From NCBI RefSeq assembly GCF_004138325.1, contig NZ_SBLB01000007.1:29947-93946 (forward strand): 64,000 bases of DNA. The letters run 5' to 3'. This DNA is from Spirosoma sordidisoli. Its GTDB lineage: Bacteria > Bacteroidota > Bacteroidia > Cytophagales > Spirosomataceae. The notes beneath the pieces are model-generated. The model did not search any database. It was given only the letters and a program-made list of their open reading frames with translations, and had not been told where the DNA came from. The translations under genes were made by a program, and so were the position numbers. Below are positions 35,053 to 45,294 of the stretch, piece by piece; within the stretch, counting starts at the first letter, position 1; each line of letters starts with the position of its first letter.

Positions 35053-36450
35053 ATGGTTATCGAGCAATTATATACAGGTTGTTTAGCGCAGGGCGCGTAT
35101 TACATAGAAAGTGCGGGCGAAGCGGCCATTATCGATCCGCTCCGCGAAACGGCCCCCTACCTGCGGAAAGCCGACCGGGCCGGTGCGCAAATTAAGTACG
35201 TGTTCGAAACCCACTTCCACGCCGATTTTGTATCCGGACACCTGGATCTGGCCCGGAAGTCGGGGGCTACCATCGTCTATGGTCCCAACGCGCATACCCA
35301 TTACGACGTGTACCATGCACAGGATGGTGAAACCTTTACGCTCGGCCAGGTGACTATCAAAGTGCTGCACACCCCCGGCCATACGCTCGAATCGACGACC
35401 TACCTGCTGCTCGACGAAAACGGTCGGGAACACGCCATCTTCACCGGCGATACGCTTTTTATCGGCGATGTGGGTCGTCCGGATCTGGCCATCAAAGGCG
35501 ACCTGACCGAACAGGATCTGGCGGGTATGCTCTATGATAGCCTGCATGCTAAAATTCTGCCTTTACCCGATGAGGTCATCGTTTACCCGGCCCACGGCGC
35601 CGGCTCGGCCTGCGGCAAGAACATGAGCAAGGAAACCACCGATTCGCTGGGCAATCAGAAACGTTACAACTACGCGCTGAAAGCCCAAACCCGCGACGAG
35701 TTTATCCGGCAGGTGCTCAGCGGACTGAGTGCGGCTCCTGCCTACTTTGCCGAGAATGCCCGGCTTAACAAGGAAGGCTATGAATCGGTTGACCGGGTGA
35801 TGGAGCGGGGCAGCCGGGCGCTGTCGCCGGGGGCCTTCGAAGCGGCCGTCAATGAAACCGGGGCGCTGGTGCTCGACGTGCGCGAAGCGGCTGACTTTGC
35901 CCGTGGATTTATCCCCAATGCGATCAACATCGGCCTGAACGGCCAGTTTGCCCCCTGGGTTGGCGCGCTCATCGCCGATCTGAATCAGCCCCTGGCCCTG
36001 GTAACCCCCGTCGGGCAGGAAACCGAAACCGTACTGCGGCTGGCGCGGGTCGGCTATGATCATACCATCGGGTATCTGGAAGGTGGGTTCGATGCCTGGT
36101 GGCAGGCCGGTAAAGAAACCGATACCGTTGAGTCGATCCCGGCGGATGCGTTTGCCCGGCGCCGGGCCGCTGCTCCCGACGCAGTTGTTGTCGATGTCCG
36201 GAAACCCACCGAGTTTGAGCCGGAACACGTAGAAGGAGCCGAAAACCTGCCCCTCGATACGCTCAGTGAACACCTGGCCGAGTTGCGCACCGACGAACCA
36301 GTTTATGTCCACTGCGCCGGTGGGTACCGGTCTATGGTGGCCAGCTCTATTCTGAAAGCGCGCGGGTTCGATAACGTCGTCAACGTAGAAGGAGGCATCG
36401 CAGCCATCCGGAAGACCGGCGTCCCCATCGTAGCCGACGTGACTCACTGA
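35053..36450 (+). CDS. Metallo-beta-lactamase-fold persulfide dioxygenase-like protein with two rhodanese domains
   Basis: A 465-aa three-domain protein. Residues 1-240 are an ETHE1-like metallo-beta-lactamase domain: ETHFHADFVSGH, HTPGHTLEST and FTGDTLFIGDVGRPDL hold the metal ligands. A first rhodanese domain (about 275-360) keeps LVLDVREAADFARGFIPNA but has no active-site Cys (LVTPVGQ at that place). The second (about 375-460) has the active loop VHCAGGYRS with Cys. It likely oxidises glutathione or protein persulfides to sulfite and moves sulfane sulfur. ATG at 35053 is preferred to a TTG 18 bp upstream. Confidence 0.88.
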   Translation: MVIEQLYTGCLAQGAYYIESAGEAAIIDPLRETAPYLRKADRAGAQIKYVFETHFHADFVSGHLDLARKSGATIVYGPNAHTHYDVYHAQDGETFTLGQVTIKVLHTPGHTLESTTYLLLDENGREHAIFTGDTLFIGDVGRPDLAIKGDLTEQDLAGMLYDSLHAKILPLPDEVIVYPAHGAGSACGKNMSKETTDSLGNQKRYNYALKAQTRDEFIRQVLSGLSAAPAYFAENARLNKEGYESVDRVMERGSRALSPGAFEAAVNETGALVLDVREAADFARGFIPNAINIGLNGQFAPWVGALIADLNQPLALVTPVGQETETVLRLARVGYDHTIGYLEGGFDAWWQAGKETDTVESIPADAFARRRAAAPDAVVVDVRKPTEFEPEHVEGAENLPLDTLSEHLAELRTDEPVYVHCAGGYRSMVASSILKARGFDNVVNVEGGIAAIRKTGVPIVADVTH

Positions 36451-36468
36451 GCCGTCTGGCTTCTCTCT

Positions 36469-36807
36469 TCACCGAACCGGATTCTCGTCGATACCCAGCC
36501 TGGGCAGGGCCGGGTTCAGCACGCGCGGTACTACCTTGATGCGGAAGACGCGGGTACCGGCCACGTCAAAATCGCAGCTGTAAAACTCGCGCTGTTTCAC
36601 CCCTCTGTATACCGCCGTGTAGTTAACCCGGGGCGGCCAGTTGTTGAGGGCCAGTTCGGCCGTGATGGCATCGACGGCTTTTCGCAGATTGGAGAAAAAG
36701 ATGATGACCGGTTCGCGCTGCCGGATCGTGTTGAGCGACCCTACCGCCTGAATCGTTACCTCGTAAATGATCCGACCCGGAGGTCGTGACAGCCCCTTTT
36801 CGTGCAT
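36469..36807 (-). CDS. Hypothetical protein
   Basis: A 112-aa protein from MHEKGLSRPPGR; an upstream in-frame ATG at 36876 would give 135 aa, but its extra residues look like transcribed leader. The sequence has an alpha/beta pattern (EVTIQAVGSLNTI, then EPVIIFFSNLRKAVDAI, then FYSCDFDVAGTRVFRIKVV) but no family I recognise. It is convergent with the sulfur gene pair and shares the region between it and pdhB with a strong terminator. Confidence 0.55.
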   Translation of the reverse strand: MHEKGLSRPPGRIIYEVTIQAVGSLNTIRQREPVIIFFSNLRKAVDAITAELALNNWPPRVNYTAVYRGVKQREFYSCDFDVAGTRVFRIKVVPRVLNPALPRLGIDENPVR

Positions 36808-36971
36808 AAATCCTATTCTCGACGCAAGTTCATGGAAAATAACGATTTTATGAAAAACTATTGCGCTATTTTTCAAGTCGTAAACTAAATGCCGCCCTGG
36901 GGCGTTTTACTATCAACTACCGCAGCAAAGCTCCCGACCACTCACCAGGCCGGGTTTTTTTGTGGCCCAGC

Positions 36972-37010
36972 AAAAAAGCACCGCCCTGACCGAGCGGTGC
37001 TTTTTTGTTT
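36972..37010. terminator. Bidirectional terminator downstream of pdhB
   Basis: AAAAAAGCACCGC and GCGGTGCTTTTTT are perfect 13-bp arms with a 9-base loop. It lies about 100 bp past the pdhB stop. A second, weaker inverted repeat around TGTCGTCCCGACAA (37033-37090) lies nearer the gene. Confidence 0.8.
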
Positions 37011-37107
37011 CTATAACGGCGTCTGTTTTTTCTGTCGTCCCGACAACAGTCTCTGCCGTACCGTTGCTTTTCTTGTCGTCGGGATGACAAAAGCTGTACC
37101 GACCCGT

Positions 37108-38088
37108 CTATTTTTTATACATCACCGTTTCAACGGCCTGCAGCGTACGCTTCACGTTCGGCAGGATAGCCTCGATCAGCGTTGGGGCATAGGGCAGCGG
37201 CAGGTCCATGCTGTTAACCCGGATTACGGGCGCGTCGAGGTAATCGAACGCATGGCGCTGGATGTTATAGGTCAGCTCTGACGAGATAGCGGCCAGGGGC
37301 CAGGCTTCTTCAACGACAACGCAGCGGTTGGTTTTCTTCACCGAGTTGATCACGGTTGGGTAGTCGATGGGCCGCACGGTGCGCAGGTCGATTACTTCGG
37401 CCGAGATGCCGTTTTTGGCCAGTTCTTCGGCGGCTGCCAGCGCTACCTTCATGATTTTGCCGAACGAGACAATGGTAACGTCGTTGCCTTCGCGAACGAT
37501 GTTGGCCTGCCCGATCGGAATCAGGTATTCCTCTTCCGGCACCTGCCCTTTATCGCCGTACATCAGCTCCGACTCCATGAAAATAACGGGGTCGTTGTCG
37601 CGGATGCTGCTTTTGAGCAGGCCTTTGGCGTCGTAAGGGTTCGACGGAACCACTACTTTCAGGCCCGGCGTGTTGGCAAACCAGTTTTCGAAGTTCTGCG
37701 AGTGCTGGCTCGACAGCATACCGGCGTTACCGGTTGGTCCGCGGAACACGATGGGGCAGGAGTACTGACCGCCCGACATGCTCATGACCTTGGCGGCTGA
37801 GTTGATAACCTGGTCAATGGCAACGAGCGAGAAGTTGAACGTCATGAACTCGATGATGGGGCGCAGGCCGTTCATGGCTGAACCAACGCCAATACCGGCA
37901 AATCCCAGCTCGGCAATGGGTGTATCGATAACCCGCTCTGGACCGAATTCGTCGAGCATACCCTGGCTCACCTTGTAGGCACCATTGTACTCGGCCACTT
38001 CTTCGCCCATCAGATAGACCTTCGGGTCCCGGCGCATTTCTTCGTTCATGGCCTCCCGCAGGGCTTCACGGAACTGTATTTCTCTCAT
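37108..38088 (-). CDS. pdhB: Pyruvate dehydrogenase E1 component, beta subunit
   Basis: A 326-aa thiamine-diphosphate enzyme subunit that works with an alpha subunit to decarboxylate pyruvate for acetyl-CoA synthesis. Typical motifs are REAMNEEMRRDPKVYLMGEE, IDTPIAELGFAGIGVGSAM, RGPTGNAGMLSSQHSQ and VDLRTVRPIDYPTV. The length is normal. No alpha-subunit gene is next to it in the window, so the E1 genes are split, as often in Cytophagales. A full-consensus promoter lies 78 bp upstream of the start. Confidence 0.93.
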   Translation of the reverse strand: MREIQFREALREAMNEEMRRDPKVYLMGEEVAEYNGAYKVSQGMLDEFGPERVIDTPIAELGFAGIGVGSAMNGLRPIIEFMTFNFSLVAIDQVINSAAKVMSMSGGQYSCPIVFRGPTGNAGMLSSQHSQNFENWFANTPGLKVVVPSNPYDAKGLLKSSIRDNDPVIFMESELMYGDKGQVPEEEYLIPIGQANIVREGNDVTIVSFGKIMKVALAAAEELAKNGISAEVIDLRTVRPIDYPTVINSVKKTNRCVVVEEAWPLAAISSELTYNIQRHAFDYLDAPVIRVNSMDLPLPYAPTLIEAILPNVKRTLQAVETVMYKK

Positions 38089-38166
38089 GCTGAATGCGTT
38101 GTTTCGGTTAGGTCTGTGTGTCAGGCTCTGAATGAGCTATTGACACGACTATGCTGAAAAACCGGT

Positions 38167-38197
38167 CAAAATTAGGCAAAACGGCTGATTCATCAAA
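38167..38197 (-). promoter_or_regulatory. Full-consensus Bacteroidota promoter of pdhB
   Basis: Read on the minus strand, TTTG (38197-38194), a 19-bp spacer and TAATTTTG (38174-38167) match the Bacteroidota consensus TTTG-N19-TAnnTTTG exactly. The element lies in the 313-bp gap between pdhB and the TonB receptor gene. No other clear signal was found in that gap. Confidence 0.7.
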
Positions 38198-38401
38198 CGA
38201 CCCGGCCCCCTCCGCCCGCGAAGTTCGTGAAAGGTTGGCCGAACCAAAATATAATACAGGTTCCAGGCAACCTGGGCCTGCCTGTAGACATCATGTGTAT
38301 AGTTGGTCTGTGGGCTAATCTGTTAAATACTCTTAATGCCGAATCAGCCGACTCTTTACCCCCATACATTTGTTTCCATATCCCTCAACCTTCCTCTTTT
38401 T

Positions 38402-40861
38402 ATGCGCTTTTTACTCATCGTTTTGTGTGTAACGGCGGTGCTCCGGGCTGCGGCTCAGTCGCCCGACCGGCCCGGTAAACTCAGCGGAATACTAACCGAT
38501 TCGACAACAGCCAGGCCCGTTCCCTACGCTACCGTAGCCCTGCAACAGCCCGATGGGAAACTCATAACGGGCACGACGACCGACGAAGCCGGCGTTTTTA
38601 CGATACCCAGCCTGGCCGTTGGGACGTACCGGCTTCAGATTTCGTTCGTAGGCTACCGTACTCGTATACTCGCCCCCGTTCAGATCACTGCTGGCGCGCC
38701 CGAGCTGGCCCTGGGCACGATCCGGTTCACGGCCGACAGCCAGAATCTGAACGAGGTCAGCGTAGTCGGACAGAAAGCGCTGATCGAAGACAAGGGCGAC
38801 CGGCTGGTCTATAACGCCGAGAAAGACGCCACCAACACCGGCGGAACAGCCGCCGACGTGCTCCGAAAAGTACCGATGCTCACCGTTGACCTCGACGGCA
38901 ACGTGAAGATGCGTGGCAGCGGCAACATAAAAGTGCTGGTAAATGGTAAACCGTCCAGCATTATGGCCCGCAACTTGGCGGATGCGCTGAAGCAGATGCC
39001 GGCTAACATCATCAAGTCGGTCGAAGTCATTACCAGCCCCGGCGCCCGGTACGATGCCGAAGGATCGGCGGGGGTGATCAACATTATCACGAAGAAAGCC
39101 CTCAAGGGCATGAACGGAACCGTAAACGCTACCGCGGGTAACCTGAACCGTTCGCTGGGCGGTAACCTGAACGTGCGGGGCAGCAAGCTGGGGCTGGCCG
39201 TATCGCTCAACGGCTACCAGTACCGGAATATTTCCGAAAACACCAGCACCCGAACGGCGCTCACCGATGGTCAGCCCAGCAGCGTGCTGTTTCAGCGCGG
39301 CAGCCGCGACAACACCGGTACCGGCGGCTACGGCGAGATGAGCCTTGACTACGACCCCGACTCGACCAACCGGATCAACTTCTCGGCCAATGGTTGGGGC
39401 GGTAACTTTCCGCAGAACAGCGACCTCTACAGCCGCCTGACCGACCCGCGGGGTGGGGTAGTACAGGAGTTTCGGCGCGATATCCAGTACCGGAATCCGT
39501 ATGGCAATACAGAGTTCAACCTCGGCTGGACCAAGTCGTTCCGGAAAGCGGGCGACTCGGCCGACAAGCCGGTTCAGGAGTTTTCGTTTCTGTCGCAGTA
39601 CGCCCGCATGCCCGACAATTATTACTACACCATTACCCAGCGGAGTATGCAGTCGGAGGTGCCGTCGTATCTGGAGCGCAGTACCAACCTGAGCCGTAAC
39701 AACGAATACACGTTCCAGACCGATTACGTACATCCGGTAGCCCTGCGCGACTCGGCTTCGCTGCGGGTGGAAGTGGGCGCCAAGACCATTCTGCGGAATA
39801 TCGGCAGCGAGTTCGAGATCGAACAGTCGACAACGGGGCTGGCGGCCGATTATGGGCTGGATCCCAGCCGCAGCAACGAGTTCAAATACAGCCAGCGGGT
39901 GATGGCGGGCTATACCTCGTTCAAGCTGGAAACGAAACAGAAATGGAGCCTGACAACCGGCCTGCGCCTGGAGCAGACCGCCATCCGGGGCGACTTTCCG
40001 ACCACGCAGACCTCATTCAGCACTACCTACAGCAACCTGATTCCGAGCTTCACCCTGGCTAAAACCATCAAGGGAAAACATACCCTCAAGACAAGCTATA
40101 CGCAGCGTATCTCGCGCCCGATGGTCTGGTACCTGAACCCGTTCCGCAACTTCAGCGATCCCAAGAACGTACAGACCGGCAACCCCTACCTCAATCCCGA
40201 ACTAACCCACGCTACCGAGCTGTCGTACAGCACGTTCGGCAAGAGCGGTTCGTCGTTCAGCGCGTCGCTATTCTGGCGCCAGACCAATAACGCCATCGAG
40301 TTTCTGACCACGGTTGGGGCCGATGGGGTGGCGCTCAGCACCTTTCAGAACATTGGGCGGAACGCGAGCTACGGCACCAACGTAAACACGACCCTGCAGC
40401 CCAATAAGAACCTGAACATATCGGTGGGTACCGATCTGACGTACATAACCCTCTATAGTCCGGCCATCAGCCAGCAGAACGCGGGCTGGGTCGGTAGCCT
40501 CAACACCAACTCCTCGCTCAAACTGCCCAAAGATCTTACCCTTCAGCTGAACACCTACGTCAGCTCGGGCTGGATAAGCCTGCAGGGCCGTAACTCGGGC
40601 TGGTACTATTACGCCCTGTCGGCCAAGAAAGAATTCTGGAAAAAGAACGCCAGCCTGACGCTGAACGTATCGAACCCGTTTGGCCGGTACGTCCGGCAAA
40701 CGAGCGATATGGCTGCCCCGACGTTCCGGTCCGAAACCACGTTTCTGTTCGTGAACCGCATGGCCCGGCTTACTTTCAGCTACAAATTCGGGCAGATGAA
40801 CGCGGGCGGCAAGCAAAGCAAAAAGATCAGCAACGACGACAGCAAAGGGGGCGGCCGGTAG
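38402..40861 (+). CDS. TonB-dependent receptor-like outer membrane protein
   Basis: An 819-aa outer membrane protein with signal peptide MRFLLIVLCVTAVLRAAAQ. Residues 25-115 form a carboxypeptidase-regulatory-like domain (VPYATVALQQPDGK, TYRLQISFVGY). A plug domain follows (GTAADVLRKVPMLTVDLDG, VEVITSPGARYDAEGSAGVI), then a beta-barrel of the OMP_b-brl_3 type. No SusD partner is adjacent, so it is not a standard polysaccharide locus. The cargo is unknown. The start is set by the signal peptide; an in-frame upstream codon is ignored. It converges on the nucleoside hydrolase gene with 1 bp between stops. Confidence 0.88.
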   Translation: MRFLLIVLCVTAVLRAAAQSPDRPGKLSGILTDSTTARPVPYATVALQQPDGKLITGTTTDEAGVFTIPSLAVGTYRLQISFVGYRTRILAPVQITAGAPELALGTIRFTADSQNLNEVSVVGQKALIEDKGDRLVYNAEKDATNTGGTAADVLRKVPMLTVDLDGNVKMRGSGNIKVLVNGKPSSIMARNLADALKQMPANIIKSVEVITSPGARYDAEGSAGVINIITKKALKGMNGTVNATAGNLNRSLGGNLNVRGSKLGLAVSLNGYQYRNISENTSTRTALTDGQPSSVLFQRGSRDNTGTGGYGEMSLDYDPDSTNRINFSANGWGGNFPQNSDLYSRLTDPRGGVVQEFRRDIQYRNPYGNTEFNLGWTKSFRKAGDSADKPVQEFSFLSQYARMPDNYYYTITQRSMQSEVPSYLERSTNLSRNNEYTFQTDYVHPVALRDSASLRVEVGAKTILRNIGSEFEIEQSTTGLAADYGLDPSRSNEFKYSQRVMAGYTSFKLETKQKWSLTTGLRLEQTAIRGDFPTTQTSFSTTYSNLIPSFTLAKTIKGKHTLKTSYTQRISRPMVWYLNPFRNFSDPKNVQTGNPYLNPELTHATELSYSTFGKSGSSFSASLFWRQTNNAIEFLTTVGADGVALSTFQNIGRNASYGTNVNTTLQPNKNLNISVGTDLTYITLYSPAISQQNAGWVGSLNTNSSLKLPKDLTLQLNTYVSSGWISLQGRNSGWYYYALSAKKEFWKKNASLTLNVSNPFGRYVRQTSDMAAPTFRSETTFLFVNRMARLTFSYKFGQMNAGGKQSKKISNDDSKGGGR

Positions 40862-40862
40862 C

Positions 40863-41846
40863 CTAGCGTTGCCGAGCCGATGCTTTTTTCAGATCGTCGA
40901 TAACGATTTCTTCGAAGCCGGGCAGGGTTTTGTAGGCGTAGATGGCCCGCCATTTGGTGTCGCGGTAGTCGTACGACACCTCCAGATACGGTTTGGTGCC
41001 GGCCTCACCGGTGTCGTTGGCCCGGGTATTGATCCGGACCGGAATATCGCGGTAGTAGGTGAAGTAATTGGGGTGAGTCAGGTAACCGAGCGGGGTCGTA
41101 TCCCAGGGTACGAACCCATCAACGCCGAAGAGCTGCTGATTAAACAGCTGCCAGGGCCGGAGCCGGTCGTAGACCCACTTGTCGGCGGTGTGTTTGTTGT
41201 TGAGAAAGTCGATGTCGGTTTTGCCCAGGAAGGTATAGACGCTGCACTCGTAGCCCGACAGGACGACCTTCACGCCCGACTCGAACAGAATCCGGAACGA
41301 CTCGGGGTCGGTTTCGAAGTTATAATCGCCCACGCTCAGCTTTCCCAGACCGGGTTTGAACGGCAGGCCGGGCGTCCGGGCCGCACAGACAACCACCTCT
41401 TCGATCTGCGGAATCAGCTCCGGATGGTTTTTAACCAGCGTAGCGACGTTGGTAACGGGCCCGATGGCCAGAATCGGCATTTTTTCGGCCCGGAGGGCCT
41501 TCGCCATGGCCCGGGTGGCGTCGTTCTCGACGCCCGCATCCTTCGCCGTATCGGACCCTTTATAGACCGGAATACGGCGACCGGTCTGGTTGTACCAGCC
41601 CAGCAGTTTCTGGGTTACGGCATAGGCATAGTCGGCATAGGTAACGGTGCTGATCCCTACCAGCTCTACTTTATCGGGGTGTTGCAGGGCCATGATGAGC
41701 GCAATGGCATCGTCGACCTCGCGGGCGGTCTTGTCTTTCATCCCGATCATGATGTCGGTGTCGAGCCAGATCCGGCGGGGTTTGGCGGCTGGCTGGGCCA
41801 GGGCCGAAAACGAGGTGAGCAGCAGGCAGAAAACTAGTAAACGCAT
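40863..41846 (-). CDS. Exported nucleoside hydrolase-like protein
   Basis: A 327-aa protein with signal peptide MRLLVFCLLLTSFSALAQ. The inosine-uridine nucleoside hydrolase signature appears near residue 28 as WLDTDIMIGMKDKTAREVDD. The usual DTDxGxDD is stretched by a few residues, with the calcium-binding Asp pair shifted to EVDD. Later motifs such as LAIGPVTNVATLVK fit the family. It would split nucleosides in the periplasm. Because the signature is altered, activity is not certain. Confidence 0.82.
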   Translation of the reverse strand: MRLLVFCLLLTSFSALAQPAAKPRRIWLDTDIMIGMKDKTAREVDDAIALIMALQHPDKVELVGISTVTYADYAYAVTQKLLGWYNQTGRRIPVYKGSDTAKDAGVENDATRAMAKALRAEKMPILAIGPVTNVATLVKNHPELIPQIEEVVVCAARTPGLPFKPGLGKLSVGDYNFETDPESFRILFESGVKVVLSGYECSVYTFLGKTDIDFLNNKHTADKWVYDRLRPWQLFNQQLFGVDGFVPWDTTPLGYLTHPNYFTYYRDIPVRINTRANDTGEAGTKPYLEVSYDYRDTKWRAIYAYKTLPGFEEIVIDDLKKASARQR

Positions 41847-41915
41847 GTAAACGACAGTCGAAAAAGAGAAAAAGCCACCCTCCGGCCATTGGCGGGCGTA
41901 GCCATAAAAGAACAG

Positions 41916-42899
41916 TCAGCTGAGCAAAGAATGGGCGTCGTCGAGCAGATCTCGCTTGGCCTCCAGCGACAGACTGAGCGGCAGCTGGGCCAGCCCAATC
42001 AGCCGACGCATAATTTCAACGCCCGTGAACTGCTGGCGCAGGGTATCGTCGAAACCACTCGGTTTCTCATACGACGACAGAATGGTGTTGAGCACCGTAG
42101 CCGGTTGTTCGGCCATCATCAGGTGAGCCATCATAATGCCCAGATCGAACTCGGGAGGCCCGTAAAAGCAAAACTCCGGATCGATTACTTTAATGCCATC
42201 CGTGGTCTGGAGCCAGCTGCCGGGGTAGTAGTCGCCGTGCAGCAGCGCCCGCCCATCGGCCTTGTATACCGAACCCAGCTGCCCGACGCGTCGTTTCAGA
42301 TCGGCATCTTTTTTATAAGGTGCAGCGAGCGCCTGCAGACCCGGCTGAACGGTATCGAGGTCGAACCCATTGTCGGCCAGGAACGGGTAGTTGAAGATAT
42401 GCTCGTGGTTGAGCGTCCGCATGTCGCGGTTGGCAAAAGCCGGATCGGGCACATCGGTCGAGAACTGGCTGTGCAGCACCGACAGGTAATCGGTCAGCGC
42501 CCGGGCATCGGCTTCATCGAGCTGGCGGCAGGGCTGGTACAGAAAGGTATAGTCGGTAGCGGTGCCGAGGTCTTCCAGCACCAGCATGTTGTTTTCTTCG
42601 TCCATGCCCAGCAGCTGCGGCATCCGTTCGGCCAGCATCGGAACGGCCTGCGCTTTCTGGTAGAAACGGCCTTCTATGATGGCCCGATCGGCTGGGGCCG
42701 CAATGGTCGGGTATTTTTCGACGTACCCCCTCGATTGTTTGATGATCAGCGTCCGCAGCGGGGTGGTAATCCGCAGGGTGTAGTTCATATTCCCTTCGCC
42801 CGGTTTCTCCGCCGACGAAACGACCTCGGCGGTGTCGAGCCAGCCGCGTCGGCGCAGGTAATCCTGTATGGCGTTGGGTTGTTGTGCGTCCAGATGCAT
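41916..42899 (-). CDS. Aminoglycoside-phosphotransferase-fold kinase (methylthioribose kinase-like)
   Basis: A 327-aa small-molecule kinase. EGNMNYTLRI, TLIIKQSRGYVEKYP (ATP-binding Lys) and ALLHGDYYPGSWLQT (catalytic HGD) with VIDPEFCFYGPPEFDLG (metal-binding Asp) are the kinase motifs. The N-terminal half resembles S-methyl-5-thioribose kinase, but no other methionine-salvage genes are nearby. MHLDAQ at 42899 is used as start; the 34 upstream residues in frame overlap the end region of porZ and look non-coding. Confidence 0.8.
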   Translation of the reverse strand: MHLDAQQPNAIQDYLRRRGWLDTAEVVSSAEKPGEGNMNYTLRITTPLRTLIIKQSRGYVEKYPTIAAPADRAIIEGRFYQKAQAVPMLAERMPQLLGMDEENNMLVLEDLGTATDYTFLYQPCRQLDEADARALTDYLSVLHSQFSTDVPDPAFANRDMRTLNHEHIFNYPFLADNGFDLDTVQPGLQALAAPYKKDADLKRRVGQLGSVYKADGRALLHGDYYPGSWLQTTDGIKVIDPEFCFYGPPEFDLGIMMAHLMMAEQPATVLNTILSSYEKPSGFDDTLRQQFTGVEIMRRLIGLAQLPLSLSLEAKRDLLDDAHSLLS

Positions 42900-42990
42900 A
42901 CTTTTTTTCTGTTCAGACCGATGGTTTCGCAGGGAGTCACGCGCTGAGCGTCCGGCCCGAAGCATGTAACCCGAAACCGAAGACAAAGTT

Positions 42991-45294
42991 CTACCGCACA
43001 ACGGCTAGCTTGCCGGCCAGCCCTTCAGTGCCGTTGGCGCTGACGACAACGACCAGATAGATACCCGTCTGGGCCGTCCGTCCGCGGTAGTCGCGCAGGT
43101 TCCAGGTTGCCGTACCGCCTTGTGAGCGTGCTTCGTAAACCAGCTGGCCCCCGGCGTCCAGAATCTTTACCGTGGCGTTATCGGTCAGGCCGTTGATACC
43201 GACCGTGCCGGTAAAGTCGGGCCGTACCGGATTCGGGAAGATCGTCAGGGCGCTGAGCGTTTCGGCGGGTTCGGTAGCCGGGCCGCGGTACGAGATCAGG
43301 CCGTTGGTGGTCTGGATATATACGCTGCCGCCGATGGGTTCGATTGCCAGGGCCTGAATGGTGTTGGTCGGGAGGGGGCTGTTCCGGGCAGTGAACGTGT
43401 CGAGTAGCTGCGACCCGTCGGGGGCTACCCGGTACAAACCGCTACGGGTACCGATCCATTTTCGGTTGCCGCCATCGACCGCCATCGCCGTAACGACCTC
43501 GTTGGCCAGCAGCCGCCGGCCGTTGAGCAGGGGCGGCTGGGCGTTGACCACCGGATCGAAGGCACCGGCCGGATTGTCGAACACGGTAGGGCCTATGTCC
43601 GTACCAACCCAGATGGCCCCGTTGCGGTCTTTGACGAGGGTCTGGATGCTGCCCGACAGCAAACCGCCTTCGTTGCGTAAGGTGGTCAGTGACCGGATCC
43701 GGTTCGTTTGCGGATCGAAGACCAGCAGGCCAAAGCCACCGTCGAGCCGGAGCCACACGAACCCATTGTCGTCGGGTACGACCTGCGCGATATTGGTCTG
43801 ATTCACGGCCGGATACGACTGAAACTGGCCATCGCTCCGGCGCACATGCAGCGTAGCCAGCTGGGTGTTAAAACCGGCTGTGCTGATCCACAGATTCCCG
43901 TCGCGGTCGGTCGCCAGACTGCTGATAAACGGCCCCACCGAGGCCGGCAGGGTAACGGCTGCGAGGGCTTGCTCGGCCGTCTGGCTCCAGAGGCCGCCCC
44001 CGAAACTGCCCAGAAACAGCCGCTGCTCGGCGGGCAGGTACGCGGCCGAGTTGAAACTACGGCTCAGGTTCGCAGCACTCAGCCGCAGCCAGCGGTCGGC
44101 GGGTACGGCATAGGCTTCGGCCGCGGGCTGACCACTGGCCAGCGTCGTGCCCTCCTGCGGGCCCGCCGGTAAGGTGATGAGCAGATTCGGGTAGGTGTAC
44201 AGCTGCGCGAATACGTCGCGGGTGGGGCCTTCGGGGGTGATCGGCGTAAACGTACCGGCGTTACCCGACAGGAGGCCGTTCTGGCCGTCGGCTACCCAGA
44301 TGCGGGACCCATCCACCACCAGCTCGCGCGGGTTTGCCAGCAGCGGTCCCGCAAAGACACCCGCCCCCGGCACCGTAACGGACTGACTGGTCGCTACCGC
44401 CACGCCGGTCGTACCCGCAAACTGCCGCACCACCGGGCTGCTCAGCGCCTGGGTCAGCACCCACCGACCCGACTGCCGCTCCAGAATACCCTGACCGAGT
44501 ACGGCGACCGACAGCCGGTTCTGGGCGGTGACGATGGTTTCGATACGCGTATCGGGTTCGGGAACCGCCCGCCAGTTGGCCGGATCGGCCAGGTTGACGG
44601 TAGGGGCAAACCGAATGGCCCGCAGGCGTCGGCCGGTTTCGGCCGGTTGCAGCGGCCCCGTCAGTGCGAAAAGGCTGTCGGTAGTGGCAGCTGTCTGAAA
44701 AATGGGCAGGGGCGAGCCGTTGGGGCGCCGGCTGAAGTACGTATCCCGAATCTCATTCCGGGCCAGATCGAAAACCACCAGGCCAAAGTCGGTGCTCAGA
44801 TACGCATTGGTACCGACGCGGTTGATGTGGTTGATGGCGCGGGCGGCTGGCAGGTTAGGCGCCGTGGCAATGATATCGATGGTTTGTACGGACCCCGGTT
44901 CGCCGGTGGCCGAGAGCGAGAGCAGATCGATGAGGCCGCTGCGATATGCGATGAAAAGCCGGTTCTGGTCGGGCAGGTACAGCAGCCGCGTAATACCCAC
45001 ATCGCTCAGCCCCTGCTGTTTCCCCAGGACCCGGGTTTCGTTGGTTGTTTTGTCGAACGAGAAAAAGCCGTTCTGCGTGGCTGCGTACACCTGGTTGCCC
45101 GCTACGGCGACCGACTGGCCCGGCAAGTAACTGACGTGCGAACGCCAGGTGCCTAGCTGGGCAAAGGCCGGCGCCACAACGCTACCCACGAAAAACAGGC
45201 AGCCGACAACCGCCAGCAGTCTGGCCCGCCGTCGGCTGCGTACCGGGTTATACAGAAAATAGGCCCGAGGCTGGCTAGTCGTTTTCGTCTTCAT
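42991..45294 (-). CDS. porZ: Type IX secretion system protein PorZ-like (double beta-propeller with C-terminal sorting domain)
   Basis: A 767-aa exported protein. After the signal region ([21 protein letters not shown]), the first propeller opens with [20 protein letters not shown] and repeats such as [15 protein letters not shown], the PorZ pattern. A second set of two-component-regulator-propeller blades ([28 protein letters not shown]) follows. The last 80 residues are a type A sorting domain ([18 protein letters not shown] ... GIYLVVV). PorZ works at the cell surface in the attachment complex that modifies secreted cargo. MKTKTT at 45294 overlaps the tdk end by 20 bp. Confidence 0.85.
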   Translation of the reverse strand: MKTKTTSQPRAYFLYNPVRSRRRARLLAVVGCLFFVGSVVAPAFAQLGTWRSHVSYLPGQSVAVAGNQVYAATQNGFFSFDKTTNETRVLGKQQGLSDVGITRLLYLPDQNRLFIAYRSGLIDLLSLSATGEPGSVQTIDIIATAPNLPAARAINHINRVGTNAYLSTDFGLVVFDLARNEIRDTYFSRRPNGSPLPIFQTAATTDSLFALTGPLQPAETGRRLRAIRFAPTVNLADPANWRAVPEPDTRIETIVTAQNRLSVAVLGQGILERQSGRWVLTQALSSPVVRQFAGTTGVAVATSQSVTVPGAGVFAGPLLANPRELVVDGSRIWVADGQNGLLSGNAGTFTPITPEGPTRDVFAQLYTYPNLLITLPAGPQEGTTLASGQPAAEAYAVPADRWLRLSAANLSRSFNSAAYLPAEQRLFLGSFGGGLWSQTAEQALAAVTLPASVGPFISSLATDRDGNLWISTAGFNTQLATLHVRRSDGQFQSYPAVNQTNIAQVVPDDNGFVWLRLDGGFGLLVFDPQTNRIRSLTTLRNEGGLLSGSIQTLVKDRNGAIWVGTDIGPTVFDNPAGAFDPVVNAQPPLLNGRRLLANEVVTAMAVDGGNRKWIGTRSGLYRVAPDGSQLLDTFTARNSPLPTNTIQALAIEPIGGSVYIQTTNGLISYRGPATEPAETLSALTIFPNPVRPDFTGTVGINGLTDNATVKILDAGGQLVYEARSQGGTATWNLRDYRGRTAQTGIYLVVVVSANGTEGLAGKLAVVR

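Noticed and set aside
38227-38478. Small open frame upstream of the TonB receptor
   Set aside because: It overlaps the receptor's signal peptide in another frame and has no coding signals.
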